A stretch of DNA of 64,000 nucleotides from Thermohalobaculum sp039180675 (GTDB lineage Bacteria; Pseudomonadota; Alphaproteobacteria; Rhodobacterales; Rhodobacteraceae), in assembly GCA_039180675.1 (NCBI GenBank), contig JBCDDC010000003.1, positions 159,122-223,121 of the forward strand. Reading direction: 5' to 3'. Made by a program: the position numbers and the translations under genes. The notes beneath the pieces were generated by a model. That model saw only the letters and a program-made list of their open reading frames with translations. It did not search any database and had not been told where the DNA came from. How positions within the stretch are numbered: position 1 is the first letter of the stretch; each line of letters opens with the position of its first letter. Positions 24,373-33,289 of the stretch are shown in pieces.

Positions 24373-25278
24373 TCAGGGAAGTATCAGCGTGCCCGCGCCG
24401 TGCTGAGTGAAAAGCTCCAGCAACACCGCGTGCGGCGCCCGTCCGTCGAGGATGACCGCGCCGTTCACGCCCTTCGAGATCGCGGCTAGGGCTGTGTCCA
24501 CCTTCGGGATCATCCCGCCCGCGATGGTGCCATCGTCCTTCAACGCCGTGATGTCGGCGGGCGTGAGCTGCGTGACGACCTCCCCGGTTGCGTTCTTCAC
24601 ACCCTCGACATCGGTAAGCAGCATCAGACGCTCGGCCTTCATCGCACCAGCAATAGCTCCCGCCGCCGTGTCGCCGTTGATGTTGAACGTCTCTTCCGGC
24701 TTGCGGCCCGCGCCGACCGGGGCAACCACGGGCACGAGATCGCTGTCGATGAAGGTCTTTAGAACCTCCGGGTTCACCTCCACCGGCTCTCCGACAAAGC
24801 CGAGATCGAGCACCTGTTCTATGTGGCTGTCGGGGTCGCGACGCGTTTTCACCGCCTTCTCGCAGATCAGGAGATTGGCGTCCTTGCCTGAGAGGCCGAC
24901 GGCGCGCCCGCCCTGGGCGTTGATCGCGGCGACAATGCGCTTGTTGATGACGCCGGCGAGCACCATCTCCACGACCTCGACCGTCTCGGCCGTCGTGACA
25001 CGGAGACCGTCCTTGAACTCTGACTTGATCGCCAGACGGTCCAACATCTCGTTGATCATGGGACCGCCTCCGTGGATCACCACGGGGTGCACACCGCACT
25101 GTTTCATCAGCACGATGTCCCGAGCGAAACGGTCCATCGAGGTGGCGTCGCCCATGGCGTTACCACCGAATTTTACAACGATTGTCTTGCCGTCATAGCG
25201 CTGCAGATAGGGCAGCGCCTCGCTCAGCGTGCGGGCAGTCGCCAGCCAGTCGCGTTTCATGGCCTGTTGGATCTCCAT
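24373..25278 (-). CDS. argB: Acetylglutamate kinase
   Basis: ArgB phosphorylates N-acetylglutamate, the second step of arginine synthesis. The 301-residue protein has the amino-acid-kinase glycine loops 'VVKFGGNAMGD' (near residue 36) and 'VVIHGGGPMIN' (near 67), plus 'NINGDTAAGAIAGA' and 'DGTIAGGMIPKV' at the nucleotide site. The N-terminal helix before the kinase core is of the kind seen in arginine-feedback-inhibited hexameric enzymes. A second in-frame ATG six codons in is a possible start. Confidence 0.96.
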   Translation of the reverse strand: MEIQQAMKRDWLATARTLSEALPYLQRYDGKTIVVKFGGNAMGDATSMDRFARDIVLMKQCGVHPVVIHGGGPMINEMLDRLAIKSEFKDGLRVTTAETVEVVEMVLAGVINKRIVAAINAQGGRAVGLSGKDANLLICEKAVKTRRDPDSHIEQVLDLGFVGEPVEVNPEVLKTFIDSDLVPVVAPVGAGRKPEETFNINGDTAAGAIAGAMKAERLMLLTDVEGVKNATGEVVTQLTPADITALKDDGTIAGGMIPKVDTALAAISKGVNGAVILDGRAPHAVLLELFTQHGAGTLILP

Positions 25279-25348
25279 GACTTCCCCCGTTCCGGGCGCC
25301 TTGTCCGGCGCCCTTCAGAACGGGGGCTGTCATAGCGTGCTTTCAGGC

Positions 25349-25374
25349 CCCGGGCTAGAGGTGGGGAGCCCGGG
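25349..25374 (-). terminator. Hairpin downstream of small secreted-protein gene
   Basis: CCCGGGCT and AGCCCGGG form an 8-bp stem around a 10-base loop, directly after the stop of the minus-strand gene at 25375. There is no T-run, so it may act as an mRNA end stabiliser rather than a true terminator. Confidence 0.45.
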
Positions 25375-25602
25375 TCAGTTGCTGATCTTCTTGTTCTTTC
25401 CTTCGGCCTTTTCCTCGTCCTCACCAAAGATGAACGAGAAGAAGCCGCCGCTGCTGCCTGCGCTGTCGTTCTGCGCGCGCGATTTGGCGAGCTCGGCGCG
25501 CAGTGCTTCGCGCTGTTCCGCGCCGCCGTTTCCTTTTGCGATGGCTTCGGCAGCGCCGAGGCTCAGGGTGGCGATGGTCAGGGCCGTTACGATCTTGCGC
25601 AT
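25375..25602 (-). CDS. Small secreted or periplasmic protein, unknown
   Basis: The 75-residue product starts with a signal peptide ('MRKIVTALTIATLSLGAAEA') and continues with a charged helix ('GGAEQREALRAELAKSRAQ'), a glycine/phenylalanine patch 'SSGGFFSFIFGE' and a Lys/Glu-rich end. The ATG at 25602 is supported by a GGGAGA site. No family is recognised. It lies between argB and engB on the same strand but is spaced from both. Confidence 0.6.
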   Translation of the reverse strand: MRKIVTALTIATLSLGAAEAIAKGNGGAEQREALRAELAKSRAQNDSAGSSGGFFSFIFGEDEEKAEGKNKKISN

Positions 25603-25748
25603 GATACAATCTCCCAAAGTGTCTGTTGCCGGTGTCATCTTGGTTGGTCTGACCGGATCGCATCCGGTTGGAGGGGACATGGTGACGATGCGATCACGGA
25701 ACGATGGCAGCGGCTGAAAGACTTCGTGAGATGCCCGTGAGCGACGAT

Positions 25749-26402
25749 CTACCGCGAGAAGAGCTCGGCGATCACGGCGCGCAGGGGCGCGATCCCCGCC
25801 CCGCTGTCGGATGAGGTCGTCAGGATCTCGGGAAACGCGGTTGGATGCTTCGCCAGATCTTCCCGGACCCGCAGCAGGGTTTTCTCCAGTGCAACGGGCT
25901 TCGGCTTGTCGGTTTTGGTGAGCACCGCCTGGAACCCGACGGCTGCCTGATCGAGCAACTCCATGATCTCGTGGTCCACCGGTTTCACACCGTGCCGGCT
26001 GTCGATCAGAACGAAGGCGCGGGAAAGCGTCACGCGACCTGCCAGATAGCTCTTGAGCAATTGCTGCCACCGCTCGACCTTGGCCAGCGGTGCTTCGGCA
26101 AATCCATAGCCGGGCAGGTCAACCAGATACCCGGTCTCGCCGAGGGCGAAGTAATTGATCTCCTGCGTGCGCCCGGGCGTGTTCGAAGCACGTGCTAGCC
26201 CCTTGCGGTTGGTCAGCGCATTGATCAGCGAGCTTTTGCCGACATTGGAGCGCCCGGCCATGCAGACCTCGGGCCGATCGGCAGGAGGCAGGCCGTCCAT
26301 CGCCACGACGCCCTTCACGAAGTCGCATTGCCCGGCGAAGAGGCGCCGGCCATGCTCGACCTCCTCGGCGGTCCGCTCGGGGTCGACGGCGAACGAGATC
26401 AT
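25749..26402 (-). CDS. engB: Ribosome biogenesis GTP-binding protein EngB (YihA/YsxC)
   Basis: The 217-residue GTPase carries G1 'AGRSNVGKSSLINAL', a G2 Thr in 'NTPGRTQEINYF', G3 'DLPGYGFAE', G4 'LTKTDKP' and G5 'TSSDSGAG'. EngB acts in large-subunit ribosome assembly. Its start lies 3 bp after the MOSC-domain stop, and that gene overlaps yidC, so yidC-MOSC-engB forms one operon on the minus strand. Confidence 0.95.
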   Translation of the reverse strand: MISFAVDPERTAEEVEHGRRLFAGQCDFVKGVVAMDGLPPADRPEVCMAGRSNVGKSSLINALTNRKGLARASNTPGRTQEINYFALGETGYLVDLPGYGFAEAPLAKVERWQQLLKSYLAGRVTLSRAFVLIDSRHGVKPVDHEIMELLDQAAVGFQAVLTKTDKPKPVALEKTLLRVREDLAKHPTAFPEILTTSSDSGAGIAPLRAVIAELFSR

Positions 26403-26405
26403 CTG

Positions 26406-27158
26406 TCAGACGAGCCTGACCGGGTCGCCCGCCGTGATCTTCCCGCCCTCGACCACCTGTGCGTAGACGCCGAAATCCATGTGATCCCAACGCTCATCCA
26501 ATAGGCGGGGCAGGTCGATATCGCGTTGCCCGGTGGCGGGGTTCGCGGCCGTGGCGTTGCAGCGCAAGATCCGCTCCGTCACTTTGAGGCGGACCTCGCC
26601 GATCATCAGCTCACGCCCGGGCCAGTCGAACTCCTCCCACGGGGCGAGACCGTCGATCCAGATATTCCCGCGAAACCGACGGGTGGAGAGGGTCATGCCT
26701 GATGCATCTTCGAGCACGGCGAGGCTCCGCGTTGAATTGATCGCAAGATGCGTGTCGGGGCTGTCCGTCAACCGCCCATCAGGCAGCCGCGCCATGCGGT
26801 AGGGCCCGGGCCGCATGTCCTGTGCCAGTGGCAGAAGCCAGTCGCACAGACGCTCCCCCTCCGTGTCGGGGTCGACCGTGATAGGCTCCGCATCCGGATG
26901 TGCGAGGTGCAGGTGCCCGCTCCCCTCATCATAACTCATATCGATGCGCGCAAGGTTGGGCACGAAGGTCTGGGTCACGAAATTGCGCGCCTTCACCCAT
27001 TCGGGCTTGTCCGCGTCGAAGGTGCTGGCCCCGTGGCAGACCGCCCAGACCCGGTCCCAGGGCATGTGCTGGCCCGCCTCGATCGTCACCGTCTCCAGCC
27101 GCTCCTCCCCCAGGCTTTTGACCGGATGGCGGCAGAGGAAGGCCACGCTGGCGGTCAT
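26406..27158 (-). CDS. MOSC-domain protein
   Basis: The 250-residue protein has an N-terminal MOSC-associated beta-barrel ('LCRHPVKSLGEERLETVTIEAGQ' region) and a C-terminal MOSC domain with a conserved cysteine in 'ILRCNATAANPATG'. MOSC proteins handle sulphur or molybdenum-cofactor-linked chemistry; this one resembles mARC/YcbX-like members without the ferredoxin domain. The ATG at 27158 overlaps the yidC stop by 4 bp (ATGA), which fixes the start and rejects the longer upstream frame. Confidence 0.9.
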   Translation of the reverse strand: MTASVAFLCRHPVKSLGEERLETVTIEAGQHMPWDRVWAVCHGASTFDADKPEWVKARNFVTQTFVPNLARIDMSYDEGSGHLHLAHPDAEPITVDPDTEGERLCDWLLPLAQDMRPGPYRMARLPDGRLTDSPDTHLAINSTRSLAVLEDASGMTLSTRRFRGNIWIDGLAPWEEFDWPGRELMIGEVRLKVTERILRCNATAANPATGQRDIDLPRLLDERWDHMDFGVYAQVVEGGKITAGDPVRLV

Positions 27159-28975
27159 TTCTTGGCTTCTCCGTCGGCCGGTCTTCGCTTCTTGAAGCTC
27201 GCTGCGACATTGCCGAAGAAATCGACCTGCACACCCTGACTTCGCATGATCGCGTATTGCTGGATGAAGGTGATCGTGTTGTTGGCCACCCAGTAGATCA
27301 CCAGCCCGCTCGCGAACGTGCCCAAGAGGAACATGAAGACCCAGGGCATCCAGGCAAAGATCATCGCCTGGGTCGGGTCGGTCGGCGCCGGGTTCAGCTT
27401 TTGCTGCATCCACATGGTGATGCCCATCAGGATCGGCCAGACCCCGATGGAGACGAGCGCAAGCACCGCCGGGATCTCATAAGGCAGCAGCCCGAAGAGG
27501 TTCATGAAGCTGGTCGGATCCGGAGCCGAGAGATCTTCGATCCAGCCAACGAATGGCGCGTGGCGCATCTCGATCGCGACGAAGAGCACTTTGTAGAGCG
27601 AGAAGAAGATCGGGATCTGCAGCAGGATCGGTAAACAGCCTGAGGCAGGGTTCACCTTCTCTTTCTTGTAGAGTTCCATCATCTCGACCTGCATCTTCTG
27701 CCGGTCGTCGCCGCAGCGCTCCTTGATCTTCTCCATCTCCGGCTGGAGCTGCTTCATCCGGCTCATCGAGACATAGGACTTGTAGGCCAGCGGGAAGAGC
27801 ACGGCTTTAACGATCAGGGTCAGCCCGATGATCGCCCAGCCCATGTTGCCGACGATGTCGTTGACCCAAAGCAGCAGGCGGAAGAGCGGTTGGGTGAGGA
27901 AGTAGAACCACCCCCAGTCGATCGCCTTGTGCAGGTTCTGGATGCCGAGGCTGTCTTCGTAGCCCGCGAGCGTGCGATATTCCTTGGCGCCCGCGAAGTA
28001 CATCGTCTCCATCGAGGCGGAGCTTCCCGGGGCGATGGTCATCAGCGGCAGGCGCATCTCGGCGCGGTATTCTTCGCGCCGGGTCTGAGTGCCCGGAATG
28101 AACTTGTAGACGGCATTGAAGCTTTGCCCCGGCGCGGGGATCAGCGCGGTGAGCCAGTATTTGTCGGTCAGCGCGACCCAGCCGTTTTCCTGAACCGCGG
28201 TCGCCTCGGCCAACCCGCCCTCGAGCGTGCTCGGCGCGAGGTCGTCGAAATCCGAGAAGGTGAGCAGAAGCAACTCGTCGTCCGTTGCAGCAACCCCGCC
28301 TTCGTGCAGAATCCATAGTTGCTGCAGGTCGGGCAGGTCCCGGCGCGCGACATACCCGTATGGCGCGAGGCTGACCGGGGCGTCGGTGGTGTTCTCGACC
28401 GCCTGCGTGACGCGGAACATGAAACGCTCGTCCAGTGCGTAGGTCCGGCGGAAGATCAGGCCTGCTTCGTTCTGGTATTTCAGCGTGACCGGACTGGAGG
28501 GCGTGAGCCGATCACCGCTTTCGAGCACCCATTCCGTGTTCGGGTTAGGCAGGGTTCCGGTGTTGCCGTCCGCCGTGCGCAGCCAGCCATAGGTCGCGTA
28601 ATATGGATGCGGGCCGCCGGTTGGGCTCAGGACCGTGACAGTGTCCGAGTTCGGATCGAGCGTCTCGCGGTAGTCGGAGAGATGAAGGTCGTCCAGCCGC
28701 CCGCCTTTCAGCGAGATCGAGCCCCAGACGGCCCCAGATTCGACATCCACGCGGCCGGTGCGTGCGAGCGCGCCGTCCCGATCAAGTGTCAGTGCGGGTT
28801 GATCTCCGGCGACGGCGGCGTCCACATCGCTCTGTGTCCGGGCGCCTGTGGAGCCGGTCTCCTCCACAGCCGTCGGCTCTGGCGGAGGCGGGACGAAGAA
28901 GACTTGCCAGGCAAAGATAACTGCCATCGACAACGCGATGGCCATAACCATATTTCTGGTGTCTTCAGATCGCAT
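27155..28975 (-). CDS. yidC: Membrane protein insertase YidC
   Basis: The 606-residue protein has an N-terminal membrane anchor, a large periplasmic beta domain (residues about 50-370), and the conserved five-helix insertase core with 'AIDWGWFYFLTQPLFRLL' and 'GCLPILLQIPIFFSLYKVLF'. It inserts inner-membrane proteins alone or with Sec. Downstream genes encode a MOSC protein and EngB. The usual upstream rpmH-rnpA genes are not here. Confidence 0.97.
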   Translation of the reverse strand: MRSEDTRNMVMAIALSMAVIFAWQVFFVPPPPEPTAVEETGSTGARTQSDVDAAVAGDQPALTLDRDGALARTGRVDVESGAVWGSISLKGGRLDDLHLSDYRETLDPNSDTVTVLSPTGGPHPYYATYGWLRTADGNTGTLPNPNTEWVLESGDRLTPSSPVTLKYQNEAGLIFRRTYALDERFMFRVTQAVENTTDAPVSLAPYGYVARRDLPDLQQLWILHEGGVAATDDELLLLTFSDFDDLAPSTLEGGLAEATAVQENGWVALTDKYWLTALIPAPGQSFNAVYKFIPGTQTRREEYRAEMRLPLMTIAPGSSASMETMYFAGAKEYRTLAGYEDSLGIQNLHKAIDWGWFYFLTQPLFRLLLWVNDIVGNMGWAIIGLTLIVKAVLFPLAYKSYVSMSRMKQLQPEMEKIKERCGDDRQKMQVEMMELYKKEKVNPASGCLPILLQIPIFFSLYKVLFVAIEMRHAPFVGWIEDLSAPDPTSFMNLFGLLPYEIPAVLALVSIGVWPILMGITMWMQQKLNPAPTDPTQAMIFAWMPWVFMFLLGTFASGLVIYWVANNTITFIQQYAIMRSQGVQVDFFGNVAASFKKRRPADGEAKK

Positions 28976-29056
28976 GGAACGCTCCGCTCAGCCCAACGCA
29001 CGGGTTGAACCGGGTAAGCGGTCTCAGGTCAAGGAGTTTCCTTGCCGGGCTGCGCC

Positions 29057-31165
29057 TCACGCCTCGATATTGAGATTTCGCTCCGTCGTCATAAGCACGC
29101 GTTGCAAATCAGTGAACGGCATCGGCCGGGCGAGGCCAAATCCTTGCACCGTATCGCACCCCATGTCGCGCAGATGTTCGATATGGCGCATTGTCTCCAC
29201 GCCCTCGGCCGTCACGCCAATGCCAAGAGACCGGCCGATATCCACAAGGGCGGCGAGCAGATCTCGCCGCGATTCGCTGTCGAGGATCGGGATCACGAGT
29301 TGACGGTCAATCTTCATCCGCTTTGGTCGCACGCGCGTAAGCCCCACGATCGAGGCGCGGCCACTTCCGAAATCGTCGATCTCGATGTCGATCCCGCGTT
29401 CCTGCAACTGATCGATGCTCCAATCGTAGTCTTCGTTCTGATCGTCGAGGAAAATCGTCTCAAGCAGTTCGAACGCGATCTCGAGCCCGCTTGTGTCCAA
29501 ACGGTCGATCGACCGCATCAGGTCAGGGTCGCAGAGCCGTTTCAGGCTGATGTTGACCGAGAGCCTTGGAACCTCGATCCCCTTTCGCTCCAACCGCCGC
29601 ATGTCGGCGACCGATCGCTCGAAAATCTGCCGGTCAATCTCGCTCAGGACATTCATCTCCTCAGCGATTTTGAGAAATGTGTTCGGGGCGAGGATGCCAC
29701 GTGTCGGATGCTGCCAGCGAGCGAGCGCCTCGACCCCCACGATCTCGAGCGTATGGGTGTCGAACTGCGGCTGGTAGATCGGAAAGAAGGCCTCGTTCTC
29801 AAGCGCTTCCGATACCTCATCGGCCAGGCGCTTCTTCTCCTCCAGTTCCAGCGTGATCTCGCGCGAGAAAATCTCGAGATGTCCGCGGCCCTGCTCCTGC
29901 GCCCGGTGCAGCGCGACATCTGCGTCGAGCAGCAGTTCCGAGACCGTCTTCGTCTCATCGCGCTCATAGGCGACCCCGATGCACGCGCTGATCCTGCACG
30001 GGCGGTCCTGGTAGAGGATCGGCTGCGCGACCGCACGGAGGATCTGGCGGCCTAGATCCTTGGTGGTCTGATCGTCGCGCCCCACTTCCCGCACGATCGC
30101 AAACTCATTTCCGCTGCTCCGTGCGAAGGTGTCATCGTCCCCGATCAGCGGGCGGAGCGTTTTGACGACGGCGCGGAGCACGTGATCGCCCGCTTCATAC
30201 CCCAGCGTATCGTTGATCTGCTTGAAGCGGTCCAGGTTGACGAGGATGACGGCCAACCTGGCTTCGCGGGTCTCCCCCAGGCGCCGTCCCAGCTCCACTT
30301 CGAGACCCCGCCGGTTCAGAAGGCCCGTGAGTTCATCGCTCAGGGCGCGACGTTCGATCTGAACGCGCTTCCTTTCGGAAATCGAGTCGGAATCCTCATC
30401 GTCATCCTGTGGCAATTTGAGATCTGTGACATCGGTCCAAAGGCCGACACGGCCGCCGTTTGGGAGCCTTCTGTCTGTGGCTTGCAGCCAGCGACCGGTG
30501 CTTGTCCGAAACATGCCGCTGATCTCATCGCCACCGCGCCGCCGCTTGAGTACATCCTCGGCGGATACTCCCGGATCGCCTCCGCCACGCTCCCAGACAC
30601 CCTCGGCGAGACCCAGCCGGATGATTTCCTCCAACGTCATCCCGGGCGTAATCTCCGCACCATTGGCTTGGTGCAGCGAGAGGAACGCATCATTGGCGCG
30701 CACCAGCCGGTCACCCGTGTCGTAGAGCGCGAATGCGTCTGGAAGCGCGTTGAGCGCGTCCCAAACCCCGTCTCCGGCTGCCTCCTGGCCCCCGCTGCTC
30801 TCTAGACTCCGCTGGAAAACAATCCAGTACGCACCCTCATCCCCGTGATCCGCTGGGTGTAGATCGACCTCCGTCCAAACTATTGTCCCGTCCTTGTGGA
30901 GGATCGAGATCTCCTCTCGCGCCTCACGGCCCCCTTGCATAGCGCCTGTGAGGCGGCACATCGGGGCATCCTCGGCACCGGCACCGAAAAGAATCTGCGG
31001 TGACTGGCCCACGACCTCCTCGGCAGTGTACCCGGTCAGCGCACAGAAGGCCGGATTGCACCACAGGATGACAGGGTTCGAGGCATCCCGCGCATCTGCG
31101 CCGATGATGTGCACGGCATCGCGCGTCAGCTCCCCAAGCCTGGAAATCAGCGTCTCGATGTTCAT
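29057..31165 (-). CDS. PAS-PAS-GGDEF-EAL protein with degenerate GGDEF
   Basis: This 702-residue cytoplasmic signalling protein has two PAS domains (residues about 10-120 and 140-250), a GGDEF domain (about 290-450) and an EAL domain (about 460-700). The cyclase signature reads 'SSGNEF', so cyclase activity is probably lost. The EAL site looks intact: 'GVEALARW', Asn in 'SVNISL', 'EIDDFGSG', 'MKIDRQ', 'AEGVET' and Gln in 'VQGFGLARP'. It is therefore predicted to hydrolyse c-di-GMP, with GGDEF perhaps binding GTP as an allosteric site. Start 31165 (MNIETLIS) follows domain homology; the longer frame is not used. Confidence 0.88.
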   Translation of the reverse strand: MNIETLISRLGELTRDAVHIIGADARDASNPVILWCNPAFCALTGYTAEEVVGQSPQILFGAGAEDAPMCRLTGAMQGGREAREEISILHKDGTIVWTEVDLHPADHGDEGAYWIVFQRSLESSGGQEAAGDGVWDALNALPDAFALYDTGDRLVRANDAFLSLHQANGAEITPGMTLEEIIRLGLAEGVWERGGGDPGVSAEDVLKRRRGGDEISGMFRTSTGRWLQATDRRLPNGGRVGLWTDVTDLKLPQDDDEDSDSISERKRVQIERRALSDELTGLLNRRGLEVELGRRLGETREARLAVILVNLDRFKQINDTLGYEAGDHVLRAVVKTLRPLIGDDDTFARSSGNEFAIVREVGRDDQTTKDLGRQILRAVAQPILYQDRPCRISACIGVAYERDETKTVSELLLDADVALHRAQEQGRGHLEIFSREITLELEEKKRLADEVSEALENEAFFPIYQPQFDTHTLEIVGVEALARWQHPTRGILAPNTFLKIAEEMNVLSEIDRQIFERSVADMRRLERKGIEVPRLSVNISLKRLCDPDLMRSIDRLDTSGLEIAFELLETIFLDDQNEDYDWSIDQLQERGIDIEIDDFGSGRASIVGLTRVRPKRMKIDRQLVIPILDSESRRDLLAALVDIGRSLGIGVTAEGVETMRHIEHLRDMGCDTVQGFGLARPMPFTDLQRVLMTTERNLNIEA

Positions 31166-31387
31166 GGGTTCACATGGCTCTCGGCGCTTGACCCTCCGAC
31201 GCAGCATGCCGGCCTGGTGCTGACACCTGGACCTCCCACCCGACGACTGCGATGGCCGCAACGCTAGGAGCGAAGAGTTAAGCAACTGATAGCGGACAGG
31301 GACTTAACAGAACTAAGGCGCGGCGTGCATCTTCGCTGTGCATGTGGCAAGGAGGACCTCCCACCTCGGTCTCAAGGAGTACGCGCC

Positions 31388-32329
31388 ATGTCCAAATCCG
31401 TCATCATCACCTGCGCGCCGACCGGGGGAATACACACACCCACCATGTCGCCTCACCTGCCGGTCACCCCGGCGGAGATCGCCCGCGCGAGCATCGAGGC
31501 GGCGGAGGCGGGTGCCGCCATCATCCACCTGCATGCGCGCAACCCGGACCCCGGCGATCTCTATGGCAAACCGGATCACCGGCCCGAGACGTTCATGCAG
31601 TTCCTGCCGACGATCAAACAATCCACCGAGGCGGTCGTGAATGTCTCCACTGGCGCGGGGCTCGGCATGTCCATGGACCAGCGGCTGGCCGCCGCGACCG
31701 GGGCGAGCCCCGAGATGGCCTCGCTCAACATGGGGTCGATGAACTTCGGGATCTTCCCGCTTCTGGAGAAGTTCGAGACATGGAATCGCGACTGGGAGCC
31801 CGAGTTCCTCGGCATGACCAGGGACTTCATTTTCCCCAACACATTCGCGACCATCGAATACGCACTAAAGAACCTTGGCGAGGCGCACGGGACGAAGTTC
31901 GAGTTCGAGTGCTACGATCTGGGCCACCTCTACAACCTGGCATATTTTGTAGATAAAGGAATGATTAAGCCACCGTTCTTCATCCAGATGGTCTTTGGCA
32001 TACTGGGCGGTATGGGGGCGGAACTAGATCACATGTTCCATCTGCATCGGACCGCGCAGCGGCTTTTCGGCGATGTCTACGAATGGTCGGTTCTGGCCGC
32101 GGGAAAGAACCAGATGAAGTTCGCGACGCAGGCTGCAATGCTGGGCGGTAACCTGCGGGTCGGGCTGGAAGACAGCCTCTACATCGGCAAGGGAGAGCTT
32201 GCGACCTCGAACGCGCAGCAGGTCAGCCGGATCCGCGAGATCGTCGAGAATCTCGGGCTCACCGTCGCGACCCCGGCGGAGGCGCGGGAGCGCCTGGGGC
32301 TGAAGGGCGGCGACCAGGTCGGGTTCTGA
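31388..32329 (+). CDS. Beta-keto acid cleavage enzyme (BKACE, DUF849)
   Basis: The 313-residue TIM-barrel protein belongs to the BKACE family, which condenses a beta-keto acid with acetyl-CoA and splits it into acetoacetate and a new acyl-CoA. The zinc motif is visible as 'IIHLHARNPDPG'. The segments 'NVSTGAG' and 'MASLNMGSMNFG' are typical of the family. Start 31388 (MSKSVIIT) follows AAGGAG. Substrates in this family include 3-keto-5-aminohexanoate and dehydrocarnitine; the specific one cannot be told. It meets the DUF547 gene tail-to-tail with no gap. Confidence 0.9.
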   Translation: MSKSVIITCAPTGGIHTPTMSPHLPVTPAEIARASIEAAEAGAAIIHLHARNPDPGDLYGKPDHRPETFMQFLPTIKQSTEAVVNVSTGAGLGMSMDQRLAAATGASPEMASLNMGSMNFGIFPLLEKFETWNRDWEPEFLGMTRDFIFPNTFATIEYALKNLGEAHGTKFEFECYDLGHLYNLAYFVDKGMIKPPFFIQMVFGILGGMGAELDHMFHLHRTAQRLFGDVYEWSVLAAGKNQMKFATQAAMLGGNLRVGLEDSLYIGKGELATSNAQQVSRIREIVENLGLTVATPAEARERLGLKGGDQVGF

Positions 32330-33160
32330 TCAGCGCCCGTTCAGTGCCCAGTCATAGGCGTGGTCATCGGCGCGGGCCTTACCGTCGAGCGCGGCCTTCG
32401 CGGGTCCGTCGGCGTGTTGGCGCAGATAGTCGAGCACGCCTTCCTCGCTCTGCGCGAAGTCCTCGCGGAACCAGACATAGATCGACGAGATCACCAAGAG
32501 ACCGTTGCGCCGGCTGATCCCGCGCGGGTCGTTGACATAGGCCCGTTCGGCGCTCGCAAGCTCTTGTTCCAGCGTCGCGCCGCGATACGCCTTTTTGCCC
32601 AGGTTCGGGCAGCTCGCGGCCGCGCAATTGAGCGCGTAGTGGATGCGCGCATCGCCGTAGACCGGGCGCACGATCCCGTGCTCGATGTCGTTGAGGCTCA
32701 GCTTGCGCCCGATCACCGTCACCAGCTTGTCGTCCCACGGGCCGAGACCGAAGAGGCCGGTCGAGATGTCTCGGATCGAGTCGACCGGATAGTTCTCCAG
32801 GATCACGTCGACCGTCTCGGCATTGTAGAGATTGATCCAAAAGGCCAACTGCTCGGGCTGGTCGAGCTTTCGCGGATCAACGTCCTGGAGGCGCTGCAGA
32901 TAGGAATCCAACGCCGCCCGGTCGGCCTCGGTGACATCGCCATAGGCGATCCGGTTGATGCCCGCGGTGTCGGTTTCGAGATAACGGGCAAGAAATCCGT
33001 CCCAGGCCCCGTGATCGACCGTCTCGCCGGACCCCTCTGAATGCTCCAGCCAGACCGGGTTCTCCAGCGCCACTTTTGGCACGAACAGCCGCTCGAACCC
33101 CGCGCGGGCGGGGGAGGCGAGCAGCAAGGCCGCGAGGGCAGCGATCAGAAAGTGGCGCAT
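32330..33160 (-). CDS. DUF547-family secreted protein
   Basis: The 276-residue product has a signal peptide ('MRHFLIAALAALLLASPARA') followed by the DUF547 domain: 'QLAFWINLYNAETVDVILE' is the hallmark, with 'IVRPVYGDARIHYALNCAAASCPNL' and a C-terminal 'VWFREDFAQSEEGVLDYL'. The Cys and His in the central motif resemble a papain-like site, but no activity is established. Its stop codon directly abuts the BKACE stop on the other strand. Confidence 0.88.
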   Translation of the reverse strand: MRHFLIAALAALLLASPARAGFERLFVPKVALENPVWLEHSEGSGETVDHGAWDGFLARYLETDTAGINRIAYGDVTEADRAALDSYLQRLQDVDPRKLDQPEQLAFWINLYNAETVDVILENYPVDSIRDISTGLFGLGPWDDKLVTVIGRKLSLNDIEHGIVRPVYGDARIHYALNCAAASCPNLGKKAYRGATLEQELASAERAYVNDPRGISRRNGLLVISSIYVWFREDFAQSEEGVLDYLRQHADGPAKAALDGKARADDHAYDWALNGR

Positions 33161-33289
33161 TGGTGTCTCCTCCTGCGAGTGCAACCAGAGGTGGGGGGCT
33201 TGACGGACCGGCCGCAACAAATGCGTTGTCACGTTTCCGTTGATGCCGGGGCCGGACTGGCTCTAATCAGATCGGCGGAAGGATACCAC

